From positions 124,001 through 188,000 of the forward strand of contig CAJXKC010000001.1 of the NCBI GenBank assembly GCA_913055685.1: a DNA stretch of 64,000 bases, written 5' to 3'. The notes beneath the pieces are model-generated. The model worked only from the letters and a program-made list of their open reading frames with translations. It did no database searches and was not told the origin of the DNA. This DNA is from an uncultured Flavobacteriales bacterium (GTDB lineage: Bacteria > Bacteroidota > Bacteroidia > Flavobacteriales > Schleiferiaceae). How positions within the stretch are numbered: the first letter of the stretch is position 1; every line of letters begins with the position of its first letter. A program made the translations under genes and the position numbers. This document shows, one piece after another, positions 45,921 to 52,806 of this stretch.

Positions 45921-46011
45921 GATTTTTCCTTAACACTTATTCTGCAAGTAATGACAAGCGCTCCTCCTTAGCTGCCGCTAATATTGCTGTTTGAATCCTA
46001 TTATTTATAAA

Positions 46012-48054
46012 ATGAGAAAAACAGCTATCCTTATCGCTACGGTTCTTTTTACCTGCCCGGGACTAAACGCCCAAGTAAAGAGTAACCGCATTCCTAGTAA
46101 CCTGAAACCCGAGCCTTTTCAGGCCGATGTTCATTCCCAAAAAACCCGTAACCATAATCAAGTACAAAAAGGAGAAAGTTCCTCAAGCACATCTTTCTGG
46201 AGCGAGGACTTCGCCAATGGTATTCCTTCTGGCTGGACCCAAAATGGCTCAACTCCCACCGCCGTATGGGAATACCGTGGACCAAGCACCACGCCCAGCA
46301 ATAGTACTGGCTCTAGAGGAGCCTTTGCTCAGGGTACCGGTCCCATTCTTAGTAATAGCGCCAGTAATGGTTTTGTGATCTTCGATTCAGACTACCTCGA
46401 CAATGGCGGCTCGGCCACAAATATGGGTAATGGTAATGCGCCTACTCCGCATGTAGGAAGATTAATGACAGACACCATCGACTTAAGTGGGCAAACAGCA
46501 GTAGAACTAGCCTTTACCTCCTATGCTCGACAGTTTTTCACCAATTATTTCGTGTGCTTCTCCTCCGACGGAGGTGCTAGCTGGCCCGATACCATTGAGC
46601 TTTTTACCGAAGTTGCGGTTAATGACGGAACTCCAGAAAATTTAGAATTAAGCTTTAATGTATCAAACTACATTGGTGGCTCTGCTAATGCAATGATCCA
46701 GTTCATTTTTGCGGGCAATAAACCTGGTAACACTAATGGAACCGGTTACTATTTCTGGCAATTGGACGATATTGAACTTCGTTCTCTTCCAGTAAACGAA
46801 TTGCGCTTTACCGCCATCGATGGTGCCCCCGCTCAAGACGTGAGTTTTAATAGCGACCCCGCCTACGGCAAATACGGTATCCTTAATGACGACCAAATTG
46901 TACCGATGGTCTTTGATGCGAATATTTACAATTATGGCTCCGCTACCCAAACCAATGTGCGACTTGAAGTAGAGGTTTTAGACGGAAATGGCACTTTGCT
47001 TACTACCCTAGTTTCACCTGCCGCAGCCAGTCTATTGATGCTAGACTCCCTCGACTTTAACACCCTCACTACTAATGCTTGGACCCCAGCAGGCCCGGAT
47101 GATTACACCTTGGTGTATAAAATAACCTCGGACAGCTTAAGTGCAAGCACCACTCAAGTTACCGACTCGGTGCCTTTCTTTGTAAATGAAAACGTTTACG
47201 GTTTAGATTGGAATCAGAGCGATAATTTCTTTGGCACCACCAGTGCTGTGGGTGAAATGGTTGCCGCCGGTGTACGCTATTCTTTAGAGAATGAAGACTC
47301 TGATAGCAGCAACTCCGGTCTGGTATTCTTAGACGGGGTCGATGTATTCTTAAGTCTACGATGCGACTCAACCGCCGATCTCGAGTTCCAATTATTTGAC
47401 ACTGCCGGTTTCCAATTCAATGCAGGCTTCCCCGCCTCGGCAAATCCGATTTATACGACTACTTATAGTCTAAGTGGCGTAAATCTCGGTCAGATTGTAC
47501 GATTCCCCTTTACCACTCCCGATAGCATCTATGATAATGGTAGTCAAACCTGGACCCCAGTTGAACGTCCAGTAGCGGTCCCCACGGGAACTTACTTTAT
47601 AGTGATCAATTTCTTCCCTAATGCGACCGACGGAGTAATCCGGATTGCAAATTCGGCTCGATTCTTCCAGCCAGGAGAAGCAAGTATTTTCCAAACTGGC
47701 GACGGGGACTGGTTCGGCGGTTTCCTCGATAGTGAAACTTTTGAAGCCCCTTTCATTCGTTTAGTTGTTGCCGATGCTCCGGCCTATAATATTAGTCTAG
47801 GAGAGGCAGACGATAAGCAATTCGCCCTTTATCCTAACCCTACTAATGGCTTAGGCAACATTGAATTCCCTGCGGGTGGCGAATACACTATTAGGGTCCT
47901 TGACATGGTAGGTCTTAGCCACTATAAGAAGACCCTAAGAGTTAACCAAAAGGAAAAACATAGCTTCGACTTCAGCTCCTTTAAACCAGGCATTTATTTA
48001 GTGCAAATTGAAGGTGAAGGGCTAAGCAAGACCGTGAAGTTAAGAATCCAGTAA
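46012..48054 (+). CDS. Secreted T9SS type A protein, second of a tandem pair
   Basis: A 680-residue paralogue of the preceding gene. The ATG at 46012 is preferred to the in-frame TTG at 45991 because it gives the signal peptide MRKTAILIATVLFTCPGLNAQ-type start that matches the paralogue. It shares WSEDFANGIPSGWTQNG, WEYRGPSTTPSNSTGSRG, VIFDSDYLDNGG and FFPNATDGVIRIAN. The sorting domain is LYPNPTNGLGNIEF to FKPGIYLVQIEGE. Relative to the first copy it has an insertion around DSIYDNGSQTWTPVERP and ordinary, mixed codon use. The pair arose by tandem duplication and then diverged in sequence and expression level. Function is unknown. Confidence 0.85.
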   Translation: MRKTAILIATVLFTCPGLNAQVKSNRIPSNLKPEPFQADVHSQKTRNHNQVQKGESSSSTSFWSEDFANGIPSGWTQNGSTPTAVWEYRGPSTTPSNSTGSRGAFAQGTGPILSNSASNGFVIFDSDYLDNGGSATNMGNGNAPTPHVGRLMTDTIDLSGQTAVELAFTSYARQFFTNYFVCFSSDGGASWPDTIELFTEVAVNDGTPENLELSFNVSNYIGGSANAMIQFIFAGNKPGNTNGTGYYFWQLDDIELRSLPVNELRFTAIDGAPAQDVSFNSDPAYGKYGILNDDQIVPMVFDANIYNYGSATQTNVRLEVEVLDGNGTLLTTLVSPAAASLLMLDSLDFNTLTTNAWTPAGPDDYTLVYKITSDSLSASTTQVTDSVPFFVNENVYGLDWNQSDNFFGTTSAVGEMVAAGVRYSLENEDSDSSNSGLVFLDGVDVFLSLRCDSTADLEFQLFDTAGFQFNAGFPASANPIYTTTYSLSGVNLGQIVRFPFTTPDSIYDNGSQTWTPVERPVAVPTGTYFIVINFFPNATDGVIRIANSARFFQPGEASIFQTGDGDWFGGFLDSETFEAPFIRLVVADAPAYNISLGEADDKQFALYPNPTNGLGNIEFPAGGEYTIRVLDMVGLSHYKKTLRVNQKEKHSFDFSSFKPGIYLVQIEGEGLSKTVKLRIQ

Positions 48055-48075
48055 GCTTTTGCTTTAGATTTCGTG

Positions 48076-48108
48076 GGGTCATTCGCTTTCGAGCGGATGG
48101 CCCTTTTT
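48076..48108 (+). terminator. Rho-independent terminator of the gene at 46012
   Basis: An 11-bp stem (GGGTCATTCGC / GCGGATGGCCC, with two G-U pairs) has a TTTCGA loop and is followed by five T. The G-U pairs mean that it works only in the plus direction. Confidence 0.8.
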
Positions 48109-48856
48109 ATTTATTACGGATACGACGAAATATCTCAGAGCTGTAAATGAAGTCTTTGATATCCTCATTATCAGTGGATAAAATCTCCTCTCCGCTACCC
48201 TGCCAAGCTTTAAAGCCGTCTTTAATAAAGATGATATTATCCCCAATCTCAATAACAGAGTTCATGTCATGGGTGTTAATCACCGTGGTCATATTAAACT
48301 CCTCGGTTAGCTCACTAAGCAGTTTATCAATAACCACTGCCGTTTTAGGATCGAGACCAGAATTGGGCTCATCACAAAACAAATACTGCGGATTCATGCT
48401 AATGGCGCGAGCAATAGCAACCCGCTTCTGCATACCACCCGAAAGCTCTGCCGGATATTGCTGATTAACGTTCTTCAAGTTTACACGTTCCAAACAGAAA
48501 TTCGCTCTATCGCGTTTCTCTGACTCAGACATATCCGAGAACATGTTTAAAGCGAAGGTCACATTTTCTTCAATGGTTAGAGAGTCGAATAAAGCATTTC
48601 CCTGAAAAACCATCCCCATTCTGGTACGCAAATCCTTGCGCTCTTTGCGGTTTAAACTACCCAGCGCAACACCATCATAGGATATTTCGCCTTCGTCAAT
48701 ATCGTGTAAACCCACTAAAGATTTTAGGAAAACCGTTTTACCGCCTCCACTCTGTCCAATAATTAAATTGGTTCTTCCTTTATGGAAATCGGCGTCGATC
48801 CCTTTTAAGATTACTCGATCTCCAAAACCTTTCTTTAAGCCATTAACCTCTATCAT
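48107..48856 (-). CDS. mlaF: ABC transporter ATPase, MlaF-like
   Basis: A 249-residue ATPase of the phospholipid-trafficking (Mla/Mkl) ABC family. Walker A is GQSGGGKT, the signature is LSGGMQKRVAIARAI, and Walker B is YLFCDEPNSGLDP with H-loop NTHDMNSV. The SGGGKT and LSGGMQKR variants are typical of MlaF rather than other importers. The start codon is immediately adjacent to the MlaE-like stop (one-base overlap). It lies downstream of the permease in the same operon. The MCE-domain protein (MlaD) is not in the window and must be encoded elsewhere. Confidence 0.92.
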   Translation of the reverse strand: MIEVNGLKKGFGDRVILKGIDADFHKGRTNLIIGQSGGGKTVFLKSLVGLHDIDEGEISYDGVALGSLNRKERKDLRTRMGMVFQGNALFDSLTIEENVTFALNMFSDMSESEKRDRANFCLERVNLKNVNQQYPAELSGGMQKRVAIARAISMNPQYLFCDEPNSGLDPKTAVVIDKLLSELTEEFNMTTVINTHDMNSVIEIGDNIIFIKDGFKAWQGSGEEILSTDNEDIKDFIYSSEIFRRIRNK

Positions 48857-49602
48857 TAAACTAGAAGTATTTGGGTTAAGAAATAATTGGAAACGATTAC
48901 CGCTACCGAGCTAGCCACCACAGCTTTGGTCGCGTTTATTCCTACTTCAATAGCACCACCCTTTACGTAAAATCCGAAATAGGCAGAGATACTCACAATT
49001 AGGAATCCAAAAACGAATGATTTTATCAAAGCGTAGGTAATATGATAGGCGTCGAAATCCAGCTGCAATCCGTAGATATAATCATCTACACCCATAACCC
49101 CTCCAACAGAGGCTAAATAGCCACCCACCAAACCTAAAAACATACTGATAGTTATGAGGATAGGATTGAAAATTACCATGGAGACCACTTTTGGAGCAAT
49201 CAGGTAGGCCGCTGGGTTTACACCCATCACTTCCAGAGCATCAATTTGCTCCGAAACCCGCATGCTACCAAGAGTAGAGGCAATATTTGAACCTACTTTA
49301 CCCGCTAAAATTAAGCTCACCATGGTGGGAGAAAACTCCAAAATAATACTCTCCCGGGTGGCAATAGCAATATAATACTGAGGGATAAATGGATCATCCA
49401 AATTAAAGGCAGTCTGGATAGTAACTACTGCCCCCACAAAAATGGAAATCACCGAAACTATCGCTAAACTATTGTATCCCAACAGATCCAAGTCTCTCAT
49501 AAAAGCCTGGTAATACATCCGGAGATTTTCTGGCTTTCTGAAAGTACGACCCAATAGCACCATATAACGGCCTAAGGACTCTAACTGTCTCTTGAAATAC
49601 AT
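48856..49602 (-). CDS. mlaE: ABC transporter permease, MlaE-like
   Basis: A 248-residue permease with about five membrane helices. It carries the MlaE/YrbE signatures FVGAVVTIQTAFNL, the central coupling helix SNIASTLGSMRVSEQIDALEV, VMGVNPAAYLIAPKV and GFYVKGGAIEVGINATKAVV. With MlaF it forms the inner-membrane complex thought to move phospholipids between the membranes and keep outer-membrane asymmetry. It is first in the operon and divergent from the small lipoprotein gene at 49642. Confidence 0.93.
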   Translation of the reverse strand: MYFKRQLESLGRYMVLLGRTFRKPENLRMYYQAFMRDLDLLGYNSLAIVSVISIFVGAVVTIQTAFNLDDPFIPQYYIAIATRESIILEFSPTMVSLILAGKVGSNIASTLGSMRVSEQIDALEVMGVNPAAYLIAPKVVSMVIFNPILITISMFLGLVGGYLASVGGVMGVDDYIYGLQLDFDAYHITYALIKSFVFGFLIVSISAYFGFYVKGGAIEVGINATKAVVASSVAVIVSNYFLTQILLV

Positions 49603-49618
49603 ATCGCGAAAATAAAAG

Positions 49619-49626
49619 TAATTTTG
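49619..49626 (+). promoter_or_regulatory. Promoter -7 box of the small lipoprotein operon
   Basis: TAATTTTG matches TAnnTTTG and lies 15 bases before the ATG at 49642. It supports that small gene as the real first gene of the sprT-purKE run. Confidence 0.5.
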
Positions 49627-49641
49627 CTCTAAGCGACGATT

Positions 49642-49779
49642 ATGAAAAAAGCATTCACATTTAAAGGCTTAGCCTTTTTACTTCTGCTTGGTTCCCTCCT
49701 TTCCATGGGCGCCTGTAAAATGGTGGAAGACTGTAATTGTCCGGGGAAATCAATGGCTAAAATTGAATGGCAACCTTAA
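49642..49779 (+). CDS. Small lipoprotein, 45 residues
   Basis: A short open frame not usually called. It encodes a perfect lipoprotein signal: MKKAFTFKGL, then a hydrophobic core (AFLLLLGSLLS), then the lipobox MGAC with Cys25. The mature peptide is only 21 residues and contains a CNC pair (EDCNCPG). The ATG lies 15 bases after a consensus -7 box. The 3' end overlaps the SprT-like start by 13 bases in another frame, a typical operon junction. I recall similarly tiny C-x-C-P lipoproteins in other Bacteroidota but know no function. Alternative: a leader whose translation only serves to couple sprT. Confidence 0.68.
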   Translation: MKKAFTFKGLAFLLLLGSLLSMGACKMVEDCNCPGKSMAKIEWQP

Positions 49780-50393
49780 AGGATTCGTATCAGGCATTAA
49801 ACCGGTATTTACCAGAAGGTAGCATTGATTTGTTAAGACCCTTACTGAGTCAATATCCCCTGCAATTAACCATCAGTAAACCGCGCAAAACCAAATTTGG
49901 TGACTATCGCTTCCCACAAGGCGAAAAACCGCACCGCATTAGTATTAATGGGAACTTAAATCCCTATTCCTTCCTAATCACCTTACTTCACGAATACGCT
50001 CATTTAGTGGCCTTTGATAAGTTTGGAAGGAAGATAAAACCGCATGGGGAAGAGTGGCAGTTTTGCTTTAAAGACATTAGCCATCCCTTTATTGAAGCCA
50101 ATGTTTTTCCGCAAAAACTAAAGCTAGCATTTAGGCAGAGTTTGGCTAGAGGACATGCCAGCAGTGCTACGGATTTACAATTATTACGAGTTCTTAAAGA
50201 TTATGATGCGGAAGTCCCAAGTGATGCTCTTACCTTTGTCGAAAATTTAAAATTAGGCGAACTTTTCTTGCTCAACGACCGCGTTTTTAAACGCGGGGTA
50301 AAAAGCCGCAAGCGCTTCCGTTGCATGGAAATAGAAAGTCGAAAAGAATATATGGTGCACCCCTTAGCGGAGGTAAACCGACTTGAAGAATAG
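49767..50393 (+). CDS. SprT-like zinc metalloprotease domain protein
   Basis: A 208-residue protein with the SprT-like signature LLHEYAHLVAFDKFG (HExxH plus downstream helix) and a second histidine in KPHGEEWQFCFKDI. The N-terminal YPLQLTISKPRKTKFGDYRF matches the family's first strands (ligand TKxGdYR). The C-terminal zinc-ribbon cysteines of eukaryotic Spartan proteins are absent; RKRFRCMEIESRKEYMVHPL replaces them. Proteolysis of DNA-protein crosslinks is known for Spartan, but the role of bacterial SprT-like proteins is unclear. It starts inside the small lipoprotein gene and ends one base before purK. Confidence 0.82.
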   Translation: MATLKDSYQALNRYLPEGSIDLLRPLLSQYPLQLTISKPRKTKFGDYRFPQGEKPHRISINGNLNPYSFLITLLHEYAHLVAFDKFGRKIKPHGEEWQFCFKDISHPFIEANVFPQKLKLAFRQSLARGHASSATDLQLLRVLKDYDAEVPSDALTFVENLKLGELFLLNDRVFKRGVKSRKRFRCMEIESRKEYMVHPLAEVNRLEE

Positions 50394-50394
50394 C

Positions 50395-51564
50395 ATGAGC
50401 ACAGCTAAAAATTACTTTTCAACCGATTTTAGATTGGGCATCGTTGGTGGTGGCCAGTTAGGCAAGATGATTTTACAGGAAACGCGTCGGCTAGATATAG
50501 GCACTCGCGTTTTGGACCCTAGTACGGATGCGCCTTGTCGCATAGGCTGCAACGAGTTCACAGTTGGCTCCCTTCAAGATTATGATACGGTTTATCAGTT
50601 TGGCCAGAATTGCGATGTAATCACTATTGAGATCGAAAATGTAAATACGGAGGCTCTTAAACAGTTGCAAAGCGAAGGCAAAAAAGTTTATCCTCAGCCA
50701 GAGATTATCGAGCTTATTAAAAATAAGATTAATCAGAAGGACTTTTACCGTAAGAACCTAATTCCGACTGCCGAGTACATCGCCTTTGAAAACTTAAGCG
50801 AACTAAAGGGAGCTATGGGCGAAGAGCGCCTGCATTTTCCCTTTGTTTGGAAGCAAGCCACTGGCGGCTTTGATGGTCGCGGGGTAGCCGTTATTCGGAG
50901 CGCTGAAGATTTAAATAAACTTCCTCAAGAGGCACCTTGCTTAGCCGAAAGCCTCGTTCCTTTCGAAAAGGAAATCGCAGTAGTAGTAGCGCGTTCTGCT
51001 AGTGGAGAAACCCGCTCTTTCCCAACCGTGGAAATGGACTTTCACCCTGAGGCCAATTTGGTAGAGTTTGTATTTAGTCCGGGTAAGTTAAGCCAAGAAG
51101 TGAGTGATGCTGCCCAGAAGTTGGCTCGTGATGTGGCGGAAAAGCTGGGTGTAGTCGGCATCTTAGCCGTTGAAATGTTCTTAACAAAGGAGGGGGTACT
51201 CCTAATTAATGAAGTAGCACCACGGGTTCATAATAGCGGACATTTAAGTATCGAGGGAAACCTTAGCTCTCAATTTGAGCAGCATGTTAGGGCAGTTTTA
51301 GACTTACCCCTAGGACACACCGACACCATTCAAGCTGCGGTTATGGTTAACCTTGTGGGTGAAGAAGGCTATACCGGTCCGGTTCACTATCAAGGGATCG
51401 AAGAAATTATGGCCCTCTCTGGAGTCTATGTGCACCTCTACGGCAAAGCGGAGACCAGACCATTCCGAAAAATGGGTCATGTAACCATCATTGACCCCGA
51501 TCTAGAAAAAGCCCGCTCTAAAGCAAAGGTGGTAAAAGAAACAATTAAAGTTATCAGTTTATGA
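50395..51564 (+). CDS. purK: N5-carboxyaminoimidazole ribonucleotide synthase
   Basis: A 389-residue ATP-grasp enzyme. It carboxylates AIR with bicarbonate and ATP to N5-CAIR in purine synthesis. Motifs are LGIVGGGQLGKMI, the ATP-grasp LHFPFVWKQATGGFDGRGV, EIAVVVARSASGE, and VEMFLTKEGVLLINEVAPRVHNSGH with the metal ligands. I use the ATG at 50395; an in-frame TTG at 50383 would overlap the SprT-like gene. Its stop overlaps the purE start (ATGA), so product channelling to PurE is supported by tight coupling. Confidence 0.96.
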   Translation: MSTAKNYFSTDFRLGIVGGGQLGKMILQETRRLDIGTRVLDPSTDAPCRIGCNEFTVGSLQDYDTVYQFGQNCDVITIEIENVNTEALKQLQSEGKKVYPQPEIIELIKNKINQKDFYRKNLIPTAEYIAFENLSELKGAMGEERLHFPFVWKQATGGFDGRGVAVIRSAEDLNKLPQEAPCLAESLVPFEKEIAVVVARSASGETRSFPTVEMDFHPEANLVEFVFSPGKLSQEVSDAAQKLARDVAEKLGVVGILAVEMFLTKEGVLLINEVAPRVHNSGHLSIEGNLSSQFEQHVRAVLDLPLGHTDTIQAAVMVNLVGEEGYTGPVHYQGIEEIMALSGVYVHLYGKAETRPFRKMGHVTIIDPDLEKARSKAKVVKETIKVISL

Positions 51565-52049
51565 GTGCAGCAGTTAGCGTAATTATGGGTAGTAAATCAG
51601 ACCTACCGGTAATGCAAGAAGCAGTCGAGGTCCTGAAAGAATTAGGTGTTTCGGTAGAAGTTAATATAGTTTCTGCCCATCGTACGCCCGAAATTATGTT
51701 TGACTTTGCCAAAACTGCTCATTTAAACGGAACCAAGGTTATTATCGCCGGAGCAGGCGGAGCTGCGCATTTGCCAGGTATGGTGGCTTCTATGAGTCCA
51801 CTACCGGTAATTGGCGTTCCGGTAAAAAGTCGGAATTCTATAGACGGCTGGGATTCGGTATTATCGATCCTTCAGATGCCTGGTGGGGTTCCCGTAGCCA
51901 CTGTTGCCCTAGACGGAGCAAAAAATGCGGGCATTTTAGCTGCCCAGATTATAGGAAGTCAGGATTCTAAGATCTTGGATAATATCATCGCTTATAAAGA
52001 AAACCTGAAAGAAAAGGTCATCGCTTCCCGCGAAGAGTTAGGAAACTAG
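51561..52049 (+). CDS. purE: N5-CAIR mutase
   Basis: A 162-residue class I PurE that converts N5-CAIR to 4-carboxy-AIR. Signatures are VIMGSKSDLPVM, VNIVSAHRTPEIM with the catalytic His, AGAGGAAHLPGMVAS and GWDSVLSILQMPGGVPVAT. A class I (N5-CAIR) rather than class II (CAIR/CO2) enzyme is expected because purK directly precedes it. The stop shares CTAG (52046-52049) with the stop of the convergent LytTR gene. Confidence 0.97.
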   Translation: MSAAVSVIMGSKSDLPVMQEAVEVLKELGVSVEVNIVSAHRTPEIMFDFAKTAHLNGTKVIIAGAGGAAHLPGMVASMSPLPVIGVPVKSRNSIDGWDSVLSILQMPGGVPVATVALDGAKNAGILAAQIIGSQDSKILDNIIAYKENLKEKVIASREELGN

Positions 52050-52804
52050 AGACTTTTTAAAAGGCTCATTAATTGTTCCTTCTTACGATTGGCCACCGGA
52101 ATTCGGCTCCCATCTTCGAGTACCAAATAGCCCCCATCGGTTTGAACGTACTTCTTCAGGAAGTTTACATTCACCAGATGTGATTTATGGATGCGCAAAA
52201 AGGAATACCCCTCTAACATCATGTCAAATTCCTTTAGGGTTTTGGAAGCCAGGAGGTTCTTCTCGTTGTTTAAGTAAAAAGTGGTGTAATTAGAACTACT
52301 TTCAAGGCGAATGATGTCGCTGAGGCGGATTACATGCATCCCATCCGAAGTAGGCACGACAATCTTTTTAGGAGAATCGGAAGCCTGACGAATATTTTCT
52401 ACCAGGACATTAAGGCTGGCCACTTTTTTAGGAATACCTTTTTCACTCTCGAGTCTACGTACCGCCTTCACCAACTCCTCTGGGTCTACCGGTTTAAGCA
52501 GATAATCTAAAGCGGAGAATTTAATCGCTTGAATCGCAAATTCATCGTGGGCGGTAATAAAAATAATGGCCAGGGCCTCTTTTCGCTCCTCGCTCAGACT
52601 CTTCAATAAATCAAAGCCACTCTCTCCCGCCAGGTCGATGTCCAAGAATAACAAATCGACCTCTGGGTTCTCTAAAAGCTTGAGCCCTTCCTCAACCGAG
52701 CCACCTTGCCCCAATAATTCTAATTCAGGACAAAATAAGTCGAGTTTACCAGCCAAAGCCTCGCGCGAATTGGCTTCATCATCAATGATTACCGCTTTTA
52801 ACAT
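52046..52804 (-). CDS. LytTR-family response regulator
   Basis: A 252-residue regulator. The receiver domain (about 1-120) has the acidic pair IIDDE (8-9), phospho-acceptor Asp55 in LLFLDIDLAG, and the Thr/Lys of FITAHDE and LLKPVDPEEL. The LytTR DNA-binding domain (about 145-250) has VPTSDGMHVIRLSDIIRLES and LRIHKSHLVNVNFLKKY. It is the cognate regulator of the propeller histidine kinase two bases upstream on the same strand, in the usual Bacteroidota LytS/LytT arrangement. Targets are unknown. Confidence 0.94.
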   Translation of the reverse strand: MLKAVIIDDEANSREALAGKLDLFCPELELLGQGGSVEEGLKLLENPEVDLLFLDIDLAGESGFDLLKSLSEERKEALAIIFITAHDEFAIQAIKFSALDYLLKPVDPEELVKAVRRLESEKGIPKKVASLNVLVENIRQASDSPKKIVVPTSDGMHVIRLSDIIRLESSSNYTTFYLNNEKNLLASKTLKEFDMMLEGYSFLRIHKSHLVNVNFLKKYVQTDGGYLVLEDGSRIPVANRKKEQLMSLLKSL

Positions 52805-52806
52805 TC

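Noticed and set aside
45979-45986. TAATATTG as a promoter -7 box for the gene at 46012
   Set aside because: It has one mismatch in the TTTG half and no TTG at the right distance; too weak to list as a feature.
48107-49602. Complete Mla operon
   Set aside because: Only the ATPase and permease are here; no MCE-domain MlaD, MlaC or MlaB gene lies next to them.
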